Positions 41,448 to 49,275 of a stretch of DNA of 64,000 nt are shown here, piece by piece. The position numbers and the translations under genes are program-made. The stretch spans positions 62,001 through 126,000 of the forward strand of contig NZ_SZZH01000003.1 in assembly GCF_005298075.1 (NCBI RefSeq), written 5' to 3'. The DNA comes from Nakamurella flava. Its GTDB lineage: Bacteria; Actinomycetota; Actinomycetes; Mycobacteriales; Nakamurellaceae. Numbering within the stretch: the first letter of the stretch is position 1; each line of letters begins with the position of its first letter. The notes beneath the pieces were generated by a model. It saw only the letters and a list, made by a program, of their open reading frames with translations. It did not search any database and had not been told where the DNA came from.

Positions 41448-41486
41448 GGGCTGCCGCTACGCCGCCGGCGGCAGCCGTCACCGACC
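41439..41486. repeat. Palindromic element, copy 5, giving stop codons to two convergent genes
   Basis: GGTCGGTGAGGGCTGCCGCT (from 41439) faces GGCGGCAGCCGTCACCGACC (ending 41486). The TGA at 41445-41447 ends the DinB gene and the TCA at 41478-41480 is the minus-strand TGA of the SGNH gene. Both proteins end Gly-Arg from GGTCGGTGA. Confidence 0.88.
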
Positions 41487-43058
41487 CGGGGGTCGGTCGA
41501 GGGAACGAAACGGCCACAGCCCGACCAGCAGGTCCGCAGCCTCGTCCAGCCAGCCGATGACGTCCAGCGCGCTGGTGATGCTTTGCGGCGGCGTCCGGAT
41601 CAGGCTGTCCCGGGCGATGAGGTCATCGAAATCGACGTCGGGTGAGCGGAACTCGACCCCGGCCCGCTGCAGCACGTGGCCCAGTTCCTGGGCAATGATC
41701 CCGTAGCTGACGACGGTGGGGTGGATGCCGTCGAGGGAGAAGATGCCGCCCTGGGCGCGGCCGCCGCGGCGATCACCGTGCAGGAACCGGGTGTCCGGCT
41801 TGGGATCCAGGGCGGCCACCGGTGCGGGCAGCGGGTACTCGGTCCACCAGTCCGGCCGGGAGTCGGGGTCGTCGATGTACCGGCGCCAGGCCAGCCGGTC
41901 CAGCAGGCCGCAGAGGTCGAACAGGTACCAGTCCTCGCCCCGGTCCCGCGCGGCCCGGACGACCTCGGTGAGGTGCTCGTTGTAGAGGTCGATCGCGGTG
42001 TCGACCGCCTGGGCCTGGGCGCCGGTGACGTGGGGGTCGCGATCGACCTCGAAGCGCTCGTCATCGATCCAGGGTCGCGTGTAGTACCGGAAGTACGCGG
42101 ATCCGGGTGCCCGCTTGCCGCCGACGCCGCGGGCGATCGGCGGGATCGTCACGTGCGGCACGGTGGCCAGCACGACGTGCCGGGCCCGGACCCGCCGCAC
42201 CTGTTCGACCAGCAGGTCGTACTCGGCCCGGAAGTGCTCGGGACGCCACACCGTGGCCGCGTTCTTGCGCACCAGGTCCTGGAAGTCGGCGTCGGCGGAC
42301 CAGGTGACCCGCAGGTCGATCATCGCGCCCAGGGCGTTGTTGGACCCGAGCATGACGACCAGGGTCTCGATCTCGCCGGAGTCCTGGGCGACGGTCGGCA
42401 GCGCGCGGCTCCGCTCCTCCGCGTCGCCGTGCGGGTAGATCCGCAGGGCCGCGATGGGGCCGGCGTTCTCGACGATCGGCGCCAGCAGCTGATGCCGCGA
42501 GGCGCGCGCCTGGGCGAGGTTGATGTCGAAGGTGCGGGCCAGGATGTCGCGCAGGTCCCATCCCAGTACGGCCAGGGTGTGCGGTGGCGGGCCTGGCGGG
42601 GGCGGGACGATCCCCGGCCCGCGTTCCCAGAATCGTTGGATCTCCGCGAGCAGCGAGTGCAACCGGACGGCCGCCGGGGGTACCTCCCAGGCACTGAAGG
42701 TGGGACCGAACTCGTCCTCCAGTGTGCGCAGCAGGTACTCGATGTTGGCCGGCAACCCGCCGAACCCGGGATAGGCCGGGGCCCGGAAGCCGTCGAACCC
42801 GATCTGCCGGGCCAGGATCGCGGCGAAGGACAGCTCGTCGTCGTGGACGGCGGCGCTGCGCATGCCCTGGGTCAGCGAGTCGCCCAGGACCACCAGGCGT
42901 TCCGACGGCGTTTCCCGATGGCTGGTCTTGGCGACGGGGATCCCGAGCGTGGGATCGGTCTCCGGGACCCGGCCGGGCCGGGTGGCCCGCTCGCGGACCT
43001 CGGGTGGGGTGTCGTCCGGCAGATCGCCGGCCAGCGACTGATCGGTTCCGGCGGTCAT
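41478..43058 (-). CDS. SGNH/GDSL-type hydrolase family protein
   Basis: A 526-residue protein starting MTAGTDQSLAGDLPDD. Block I is LVVLGDSLTQGM with the catalytic serine, block III is VVMLGSNNALG with the asparagine, and block V is SLDGIHPTVVSYG with the Asp/His pair. A large insertion separates the blocks and makes the protein about twice the length of a minimal GDSL esterase. No signal peptide is visible. It lies head to head with the DUF4157 protein 190 nt away. Substrate unknown; acyl or acetyl esterase activity is the default expectation. Codon ends are taken from repeat copy 5. Confidence 0.8.
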   Translation of the reverse strand: MTAGTDQSLAGDLPDDTPPEVRERATRPGRVPETDPTLGIPVAKTSHRETPSERLVVLGDSLTQGMRSAAVHDDELSFAAILARQIGFDGFRAPAYPGFGGLPANIEYLLRTLEDEFGPTFSAWEVPPAAVRLHSLLAEIQRFWERGPGIVPPPPGPPPHTLAVLGWDLRDILARTFDINLAQARASRHQLLAPIVENAGPIAALRIYPHGDAEERSRALPTVAQDSGEIETLVVMLGSNNALGAMIDLRVTWSADADFQDLVRKNAATVWRPEHFRAEYDLLVEQVRRVRARHVVLATVPHVTIPPIARGVGGKRAPGSAYFRYYTRPWIDDERFEVDRDPHVTGAQAQAVDTAIDLYNEHLTEVVRAARDRGEDWYLFDLCGLLDRLAWRRYIDDPDSRPDWWTEYPLPAPVAALDPKPDTRFLHGDRRGGRAQGGIFSLDGIHPTVVSYGIIAQELGHVLQRAGVEFRSPDVDFDDLIARDSLIRTPPQSITSALDVIGWLDEAADLLVGLWPFRSLDRPPGR

Positions 43059-43248
43059 GCCCTGCTCCTCGTGCTGCCTGGGTCCGGCCGCCCGGCGGGA
43101 CGACACGGCTGCGCGCCGACCCGGAGGTGCCCGGTCGGGCAACGTCAGGTGCCCGATGGACAGGCCGTGACGCTCCGGTCACCGCGGCGCGGCGGTGGCA
43201 GCATCGCAGACGCCACTGACAGCGGCTCGTCGAACGAGGGAGAGCCCC

Positions 43249-43878
43249 ATGCGCGCCCACGATCATGAAGCGGACGATGTCCAGCGCCCGCCCGGAGCCC
43301 GGGTGGCGATGGAGCCCACGGCCTGGCACCGCGATGCCACGCTGTCCGGCCGACCCGACCTGCTCGATGCCTCTGCGGTTCTGGGCCTGCAGCGGGCGGC
43401 AGGCAACGCCGCGGTCGCGTCCCTCCTGGACGCCGACGCCGAGGAGCGATCGCCGGTGCACGACGTCGTCGGTTCGGGTGGCGGTCAACCGCTGACCGGC
43501 GAGCTGCGGGAGGAGATGCAGGACCGCCTCGGGCACGACTTCTCCGACGTCCGCATCCACACCGATTCCGCGGCCCACGAGTCGGCCCGGGCCGTCAACG
43601 CCCACGCCTACACCGTCGGACACGACGTCGTGTTCCAGCGGGACCGCTTCGACCCGTCGTCCACCGCCGGCAAGACGATGCTCGCCCACGAGCTGACCCA
43701 CGTGGTCCAGCAGCGGTCGGGTCCGGTGGACGGCGCGGACGCGGGCGGCGGGATCCGGGTCAGCGACCCGTCGGACCGCTTCGAGCGGGAGGCGTCGGCC
43801 AACGCGGAGCGGGTCATGGCGCAGCCGGCGGTGCAGCGGCACGCCGAAGGCGAGGAGGAGGAACAGGCCGAGGGGTGA
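43249..43878 (+). CDS. DUF4157 (eCIS core) protein with zinc-protease-like motif
   Basis: A 209-residue protein starting MRAHDHEADDVQRP. The DUF4157 domain occupies about 75-165: EMQDRLGHDFSDVRIHTD, AVNAHAYTVGHDVVFQ, and MLAHELTHVVQQR, which includes the HExxH zinc motif (HELTH). An acidic tail ends the protein. DUF4157 is a common marker of extracellular contractile injection systems and of cargo/toxin fusions, where it may be self-cleaving or a loading tag. No tail-sheath, tube, baseplate or AAA+ gene of such a system lies in the window, so this is an orphan copy or part of a distant locus. ATG follows GAGGGAG. Confidence 0.85.
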   Translation: MRAHDHEADDVQRPPGARVAMEPTAWHRDATLSGRPDLLDASAVLGLQRAAGNAAVASLLDADAEERSPVHDVVGSGGGQPLTGELREEMQDRLGHDFSDVRIHTDSAAHESARAVNAHAYTVGHDVVFQRDRFDPSSTAGKTMLAHELTHVVQQRSGPVDGADAGGGIRVSDPSDRFEREASANAERVMAQPAVQRHAEGEEEEQAEG

Positions 43879-43880
43879 CG

Positions 43881-44081
43881 GTCGAGTTGGTCACCCTTTT
43901 CGGGCTGAGGTGGACTTGATCACCCGCTGAGGCCTCCCGGGGTGGAGTTGATCTCCCTTTCGACAGCTCCGGCAGGAAAGGGTGATCATCTCGACGCGAC
44001 ACGCCGAGGCGCGACCCATCCGAGGTGGAGTTGATCTCCCCCTCCGTCAGCAGGTGGCCAAAGGGTGATCAACTCGACCTC
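43881..44081. repeat. Cluster of six degenerate GTCGAGTTGATCACCC units
   Basis: About 200 nt before cobK hold four direct units (near 43881, 43908, 43940 and 44023; e.g. GGTGGAGTTGATCTCCC) and two inverted units (near 43978 and 44060; e.g. AAAGGGTGATCAACTCGACC). Direct and inverted units pair into two or three hairpins. There are no spacers of constant length, so it is not a CRISPR. Single related inverted repeats are at 5600 and 26783. Confidence 0.75.
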
Positions 44082-44129
44082 CCGGGGACGGATGCGCGCC
44101 CCCGCCCACGGGAGTGCAAGGCTGATCCT

Positions 44130-44909
44130 GTGGACCTGCGACCCGACTCGGCGAGAGCGCCGGCCCGGCGCATCCTGATCCTGGGTGGCACGTCCGAGGC
44201 CCGTTCCCTGGCCGAGCATCTCGTCGAGCAGGGCGACCAGGTGACCTCCACCCTGGCCGGACGGGTCAGCGATCCCGCCCTGCCGGTCGGTGAGGTGCGC
44301 ATCGGGGGCTTCGGCGGCGTCAGCGGCCTGATCGGCTACCTGGAGCGCCAGAGTCCGGACGCGGTGGTGGACGCGACCCACCCGTACGCGGCCACGATGA
44401 CGGCCCACGCGGTGGCGGCGACCGGCCAGGTCGGCGTCCCGCTGCTTCGCTTGGCCCGCCCGGGCTGGGGTGACCGGCGCGACGCGTCCGGATGGATCTG
44501 GGTCGACGACCACCCGTCCGCCGCCGCGGTCGCGGCCGAGCGCGGAACCCGCCCGTTCCTCACCACCGGTCGCCAACCCCTCGGGCACTACACCGCCCTG
44601 ACCGATCACGACACCCTCGTGCGGGTCGTCGAGCCACCGGAGGTCCCGCTACCGCCGCGGTGGACCGTCATCCGCGACCGCGGGCCGTACCGGGTCGACG
44701 GGGAGATCGCCCTGCTGCGCGACCATCGCGTCGACCTGCTGGTCACGAAGGACTCGGGCGGCCGGTACACCAGCGCGAAACTCGATGCCGCGCGGGCCCT
44801 GGCGGTGCCGGTGGTGGTGGTCCGGCGCCCACCGCCGCCCAGCGGGGTGGAGCTGGTTGCCTCAGTGGACGAGGCCCTCGGCCGGCTCGGGCGGCTGCCC
44901 CACCAGTGA
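44130..44909 (+). CDS. cobK: Precorrin-6A/cobalt-precorrin-6A reductase
   Basis: A 259-residue CobK/CbiJ protein. The family pattern is RILILGGTSEARSLAEHL near the N-terminus, VDATHPYAATMTAHA, FLTTGRQPLGHY and VTKDSGGRYTSAKLDAA. It reduces precorrin-6A with NADPH in corrin ring synthesis. The GTG at 44130 was chosen because upstream sequence is repeat-derived. Other ring-building cob genes are not in the window; the late genes lie 10-15 kb downstream. No riboswitch was recognised in front of it. Its 3' end overlaps that of the convergent nagA by 48 nt. Confidence 0.9.
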   Translation: MDLRPDSARAPARRILILGGTSEARSLAEHLVEQGDQVTSTLAGRVSDPALPVGEVRIGGFGGVSGLIGYLERQSPDAVVDATHPYAATMTAHAVAATGQVGVPLLRLARPGWGDRRDASGWIWVDDHPSAAAVAAERGTRPFLTTGRQPLGHYTALTDHDTLVRVVEPPEVPLPPRWTVIRDRGPYRVDGEIALLRDHRVDLLVTKDSGGRYTSAKLDAARALAVPVVVVRRPPPPSGVELVASVDEALGRLGRLPHQ

Positions 44910-46076
44910 CGGGAGTGCCGGCTCGACCACCCACCGGCCGCGCCGCAGCACGCCGGTGACGGCGAGACCGTCGTCCAGCACCACGATGTCCGCCGCAGCG
45001 TCGGTGGCCAGCGTCGGGTCGGGCAGGCCCAGCGCCCGGGCCGGGTTGACCGAGGACTGCCGGACCGCGGTCAGCACGGCCGTGTCCGGGTCGGCGCCGC
45101 TGCTGCGGACCGCGAAGCGGAAGACGTGGTCCATGGTCGCGGTACTGCCGGCGATGGTGTCGGTGCCGGCGACCCGGGCCACCCCGTCGACGACGTCGAC
45201 GTCGAGGGCACCGAGACGGTAGGCCCCGTCGGCCATCCCGGCCGCGGCCATCGCGTCGGTGACCAGGGCGACCCGGTCGCTGCCGACGGTGTGGGTGACG
45301 TCCCGGTAGAGCGCCGGGTGCAGGTGCACCCCGTCGGTGATCATCTCCACGGTGACCCGGGGGTCCTCCAGCAGCGCGATCACCGGCCCCGGTTCCCGGT
45401 GGTGGACCGGGCGCATCGCGTTGAACAGATGGGTGCCGACGGTCGCACCCGCGTCGATGGCCGCCCGGGCCTGCTCGTAGGTCGCGTCGGTGTGACCGAC
45501 GGCGGCGACGACACTCTCGGCCACCAGCTGCCGGACGGCGGTGAGCCCACCGATGCGTTCCGGCGCGAGGGTGACCATCCGGATGGTGCCCCGTCCGGCC
45601 CGCAGAACCGCGCCCAGCTCGCGGGTGTCGGGATCCCGCAGCGCCCCGGGATCGTGCGCGCCGCAGCGGCGGGACGACAGCCACGGGCCTTCCAGGTGCA
45701 GGCCGGTGATCAGGCCGTCCTGCACCTGTTCGGCCATGAACGCCACCTGGTCGAGCAGCTCGTCCGGTTGGGCGGTGACCAACGAGGCCACCATCGTCGT
45801 GGTGCCGTGCCGGCGGTGCAGCTCCACCGCGGTGCGCGTCGCCTCGGCGCTCGTCTCCCCGAAGGTGCCGGAACCGCCGCCGTGCACATGCATGTCGACG
45901 AAACCGGGCACCAGGGTCACGGCGCCGAGCGCCAGGTCGCCGGCGTCCGGGTCGACCGGCCGCGACGGCCGGTCGGACCCGACCGCGCGGACTCGTCCGG
46001 AGCGGGGGTCGACGTCGATCCACCCGGGGCGCAGGATCTGCTCCCCGGTGACGACGGTGTCGGCGGTGATCAGCAT
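44862..46076 (-). CDS. nagA: N-acetylglucosamine-6-phosphate deacetylase
   Basis: A 404-residue amidohydrolase-family enzyme. The metal-binding HxH is in VDMHVHGG, the ligand Glu in LHLEGPW, further histidines are in VGHTDATYEQA and GTHLFNAM, and the catalytic Asp is in LVTDAMAAAG. It removes acetate from GlcNAc-6-P to give GlcN-6-P. It starts 4 nt after nagB, so the two form one transcript. The end of the gene overlaps the convergent cobK by 48 nt, an unusual arrangement that could lower expression of either gene when both are transcribed. Confidence 0.92.
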   Translation of the reverse strand: MLITADTVVTGEQILRPGWIDVDPRSGRVRAVGSDRPSRPVDPDAGDLALGAVTLVPGFVDMHVHGGGSGTFGETSAEATRTAVELHRRHGTTTMVASLVTAQPDELLDQVAFMAEQVQDGLITGLHLEGPWLSSRRCGAHDPGALRDPDTRELGAVLRAGRGTIRMVTLAPERIGGLTAVRQLVAESVVAAVGHTDATYEQARAAIDAGATVGTHLFNAMRPVHHREPGPVIALLEDPRVTVEMITDGVHLHPALYRDVTHTVGSDRVALVTDAMAAAGMADGAYRLGALDVDVVDGVARVAGTDTIAGSTATMDHVFRFAVRSSGADPDTAVLTAVRQSSVNPARALGLPDPTLATDAAADIVVLDDGLAVTGVLRRGRWVVEPALPSLVGQPPEPAEGLVH

Positions 46077-46080
46077 GACG

Positions 46081-46866
46081 TCACAGACCCTGCCAGGCCG
46101 GCTTGGCCTCCCAGGTCTGCCGGTAGTAGTCGGCCAGCTGCAACCGGCTCGCCGCAGCCTGGTCGACCAGCACGGTCACGTGCGGGTGGTGCTGCAGGAC
46201 GGTGGCCGGCCACATCGCGCTGACCGCGCCCTCGGCCATGTGGTGCACCGCCTCGGCCTTACCCGTGCCACTGGCCACCAGCACGATGTGCCGCGCCGAC
46301 ATGATCGTGGCCAGGCCCTGGGTCAGGCAGTGGGTGGGGACGGCATCGACCTGGTCGCCGAAGAACCGGGCGTTGTCGATGCGGGTCTGCTTGGTGAGCG
46401 TCTTGATCCGGGTGCGGGAGGCCAACGACGACCCCGGCTCGTTGAAGCCGATGTGCCCGTCGGTGCCGATACCCAGGATCTGCAGGTCGACCCCGCCGGC
46501 CGCGGCGATGGCCGCCTCGTAGGAGGCGCAAGCGGCTGCGATGTCGTCGGCCAGACCGTCCGGTCCCTGGACCGCGTCGGGCGCGAAGTCGACACGGGAG
46601 ACGAACTCGGTGTCGATGACGGTGCGGTAGCGCTCCGGGTGGTCGGCGGGCAGCCCGACGTACTCGTCGAGGGTGAAGCCGCGGGCCTGGGCGAAGGACA
46701 CCTCGCCGGCGCTGTGACGGGCAGCGAGCGCGTCGTAGATCGGGAGTGGGGACGAGCCGGTGGCCAGGCCGAGGACGGCGGCGGGCTTGCGCTGCAGCAG
46801 GGCGACGATGGCGTCGGCAGCCAGCCGGCCGCTGGTGTCGGCGCCGTCGGTGATGACGATTTCCAT
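46081..46866 (-). CDS. nagB: Glucosamine-6-phosphate deaminase
   Basis: A 261-residue NagB. The phosphate-binding LGLATGSSPLPIYDAL, the active-site TLDEYVGLPADHPERY and the catalytic region GIGTDGHIGFNEPGSS are conserved. It converts GlcN-6-P to fructose-6-phosphate plus ammonia, ending GlcNAc catabolism. It is downstream of the PTS gene on the same strand, but a 15-bp-arm hairpin lies between them, so nagBA may have its own promoter or depend on readthrough. No dre-like site was seen in the 86-nt gap. Confidence 0.95.
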   Translation of the reverse strand: MEIVITDGADTSGRLAADAIVALLQRKPAAVLGLATGSSPLPIYDALAARHSAGEVSFAQARGFTLDEYVGLPADHPERYRTVIDTEFVSRVDFAPDAVQGPDGLADDIAAACASYEAAIAAAGGVDLQILGIGTDGHIGFNEPGSSLASRTRIKTLTKQTRIDNARFFGDQVDAVPTHCLTQGLATIMSARHIVLVASGTGKAEAVHHMAEGAVSAMWPATVLQHHPHVTVLVDQAAASRLQLADYYRQTWEAKPAWQGL

Positions 46867-46907
46867 GGCGGAGTGGACCTTTCGGTGCGAACGGGGCGGG
46901 CCGCGGT

Positions 46908-46944
46908 CCGGTGCCCGGACTCATCGAAGGAGTCCGGGCACCGG
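46908..46944 (-). terminator. 15-bp perfect hairpin after the PTS gene
   Basis: CCGGTGCCCGGACTC (46908-46922) pairs exactly with GAGTCCGGGCACCGG (46930-46944) around 7 nt. It begins 8 nt after the PTS stop (minus-strand sense) and precedes nagB. Likely full or partial terminator. Confidence 0.8.
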
Positions 46945-46952
46945 CCCTGCGG

Positions 46953-49034
46953 TCAGCGCTCGACGGTGAACAGGGCGTCGCGGGCGGCCAGTTCGGCGCC
47001 GGAGGTCACCGCGGAGTCCGGCCGGACGGCGTCCGCCGGGGTGTCCATGACCACGACAGGCACGATCGGGTTCTTACCGGCGGCGATGATCGCGGGCACG
47101 TCGTAGGTGGTGATCGTCTGACCGGCCTCGACGTGGTCGCCCTCGGCGACGTGGGTGGTGAAGCCCTGCCCGCCGAGCTGCACGGTGTCCAGGCCGAGAT
47201 GCACCAGTACACCGGTGTTGTCGGCGCCCAGGATGATGTAGGCGTGCGGCATCAGCTTGAAGATCTTGCCGCTGATCGGGGCGACCGCGTCGAGTACCTC
47301 GTGCACGGGGTCCACCGCCGCGCCGGAACCGACGATCCCTTCGGCGAAGGTCGGGTCGGGGACCTCGGACAGGGCGACCGCCCGTCCGCGGACCGGGGCG
47401 AGCACCCGGGTGGCGGTGGCGACCCCCCCACCGGTCGGGGCCGGGGCAGGACTGGCAGCGGAGCGGGTCGGGGCGACCGGGGTGCCGGCCAGGGTGTCCT
47501 TGATGTCGTTCTTCAAGGCCTCGGCCTGCGTACCGAAGATGGCCTGCACGTTGTTGCCCACCTCGATGACGCCGGCGGCGCCCAGCGACTTCAGCGCGCG
47601 CTTGTCGACCAGCGCCTTGTCGGCGACCTCCATGCGGAGCCGGGTGATGCAGGCGTCGACGTTGACGAGGTTGTCACGGCCACCGAAGGCGGCGATCAGC
47701 TTCTCGGCCTTGGCGTTGACCGGCGACAGCCCGGAACCAGCCGCACCGGTCGCGATTTCGTCGTCGGTCAGGTTGGCTTCCTGCTCGGCCTCGAACTCGT
47801 CCTCGGGCTCGCGGCCCGGGGTGCGCAGGTTCCACCACTTGATGGCCAACCGGAACAGCAGGTAGTAGACGACGAAGAAGACCAGGCCCATGACGATGAG
47901 CAGCGGGATGTTCTTGGCCGCCGGGGCGGTGCCGTAGAGCAGCAGGTCGATCAGACCGGCGGAGAACGAGAAGCCGAGGTGGATGTCGAGCAGGTAGGCG
48001 ATGGCCAGCGACAGGCCGGTCAGCACGGCGTGCACGACGTACAGCGGGAACGCCACGAACATGAACGCGAACTCGAGCGGCTCGGTGACACCGGTGAGGA
48101 AGGCGGTCAGGCCGGCGGCACCGAGGATGCCGAAGGCGACCTTGCGCTGCTTCTTGTTGGCCATGTGGATCATCGCCAGTGCGGCCGCGGGCAGACCGAA
48201 CATCAGGACGGGGTAGAAGCCGGAGGTCAGCAGACCGGCGGTGGGGTCGCCGGCGGCGAAGCGGGTGAGCTCACCGGTGACGGGGGTCCCGCCGTTCGGC
48301 GGCGTGTACGAGCCGTACAGGAACCACACGTAGCTGTTCAGGATGTGGTGCAGGCCGAGCGGAATCAGCATGCGGTTGGCGAAGCCGTAGGTGAAGGCAC
48401 CGAAAGCGCCGGTGGCGCCGATGAACTGGCCGACCGAGGTGAGCCCGGCGTTGAACAGCGGGTAGACGTAGCTCAGAGCGAAGCCGAGCACCAGACAGGT
48501 CAGCGAGACGATGATCGGCACGAACCGTCGACCGCCGAAGAAGCCGATGTAGGCCGGCAGCTGGATGGTGTGGAACTTGTCGAACAGCAGCGCCGTGACG
48601 ATGCCGACCAGGATGCCGGCGAAGACGCTGTAGTTGATCGTCGCCTGGGCGCCGGTCTGGTCGGTGACGCCTTCCAGCACGAACGGCGACATGGTCTTGA
48701 AGACCTCGGCGATGACGAGGTAGCCGGCCGCGGCGGCCAGGGCGGTGGAGCCGTCGGCCTTCTTGGCGAACCCGATGGCGACACCGATCGCGAACAGCAG
48801 CGGTAGGTTCGCGAAGATCGCGTTGCCGGCCGCGCTCATGGAGTCGAAGAACGGCCCGATGACCGGAGTGGTCATGCCGCCCAGCAGATCAGGCTGCCCC
48901 AGCCGCAGCAGGATGCCGGCCGCGGGCAGCAGGGCGATCGGCAGCATCAGGCTCTTGCCGAGCCGCTGTAGCTGCGCGAAGCCGGGGATGTGCAGCCCCG
49001 ACTTCTTCTTCGGCGCTTCGCGGGTCGTACTCAT
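46953..49034 (-). CDS. PTS glucose/N-acetylglucosamine-type transporter, fused IICBA
   Basis: A 693-residue fused PTS permease. IIC (1-400 or so) has the GlcNAc/glucose-family segments MLPIALLPAAGILLRLGQ, ANRMLIPLGLHHILNS and FLTGVTEPLEFAFMFVAFPL. IIB follows with the phosphocysteine in NVDACITRLRMEV (Cys about 462), then IIA with the phosphohistidine in VLVHLGLDTVQL (His about 612). It imports GlcNAc (or glucose) as the 6-phosphate using phosphate from HPr. The adjacent nagB, nagA and dre sites favour GlcNAc. Divergent from the DasR-like regulator; three dre-like sites lie between. Confidence 0.92.
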   Translation of the reverse strand: MSTTREAPKKKSGLHIPGFAQLQRLGKSLMLPIALLPAAGILLRLGQPDLLGGMTTPVIGPFFDSMSAAGNAIFANLPLLFAIGVAIGFAKKADGSTALAAAAGYLVIAEVFKTMSPFVLEGVTDQTGAQATINYSVFAGILVGIVTALLFDKFHTIQLPAYIGFFGGRRFVPIIVSLTCLVLGFALSYVYPLFNAGLTSVGQFIGATGAFGAFTYGFANRMLIPLGLHHILNSYVWFLYGSYTPPNGGTPVTGELTRFAAGDPTAGLLTSGFYPVLMFGLPAAALAMIHMANKKQRKVAFGILGAAGLTAFLTGVTEPLEFAFMFVAFPLYVVHAVLTGLSLAIAYLLDIHLGFSFSAGLIDLLLYGTAPAAKNIPLLIVMGLVFFVVYYLLFRLAIKWWNLRTPGREPEDEFEAEQEANLTDDEIATGAAGSGLSPVNAKAEKLIAAFGGRDNLVNVDACITRLRMEVADKALVDKRALKSLGAAGVIEVGNNVQAIFGTQAEALKNDIKDTLAGTPVAPTRSAASPAPAPTGGGVATATRVLAPVRGRAVALSEVPDPTFAEGIVGSGAAVDPVHEVLDAVAPISGKIFKLMPHAYIILGADNTGVLVHLGLDTVQLGGQGFTTHVAEGDHVEAGQTITTYDVPAIIAAGKNPIVPVVVMDTPADAVRPDSAVTSGAELAARDALFTVER

Positions 49035-49082
49035 CGTCGGGGACCTCCGGGGTGATCGGGTGCGGCCGGGAGAGGCGGGTCT

Positions 49083-49098
49083 ATTGGTCTAGACCATC
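49083..49098. promoter_or_regulatory. dre-like operator 1
   Basis: ATTGGTCTAGACCATC is a near-perfect match to the DasR operator consensus (ACTGGTCTAGACCACT) and lies 49 nt upstream of the PTS start. Confidence 0.9.
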
Positions 49099-49114
49099 TG
49101 AATCTGATGGGAAG

Positions 49115-49130
49115 ATTGGCATAGACCAAT
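49115..49130. promoter_or_regulatory. dre-like operator 2
   Basis: ATTGGCATAGACCAAT is palindromic apart from the centre and matches the dre pattern. It lies midway in the divergent region. Confidence 0.85.
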
Positions 49131-49195
49131 TGGGCCGTCAAGAGGTCTCGCGAGGACGAGCAGGGGTTCACCCAAGCGGCGCAGCCTGCCCGCGC

Positions 49196-49211
49196 ATTGG
49201 TCTATGCCAAT
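49196..49211. promoter_or_regulatory. dre-like operator 3
   Basis: ATTGGTCTATGCCAAT matches the same pattern and lies 65 nt before the regulator start, probably for autoregulation. Confidence 0.87.
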
Positions 49212-49275
49212 GTGGTGAGATGGGCGTTCGCCGACCACGCGGCGACACAGTCCCCCGGCGAGAGGAAGACGATCG

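Noticed and set aside
43881-44081. CRISPR-like repeat array
   Set aside because: Units are degenerate, in both orientations and irregularly spaced; no cas genes are present.
46911-48806. 631-residue plus-strand open frame opposite the PTS gene
   Set aside because: Antisense shadow of a clear IICBA protein, with biased Gly/Asp/Gln/Val composition and no domain.
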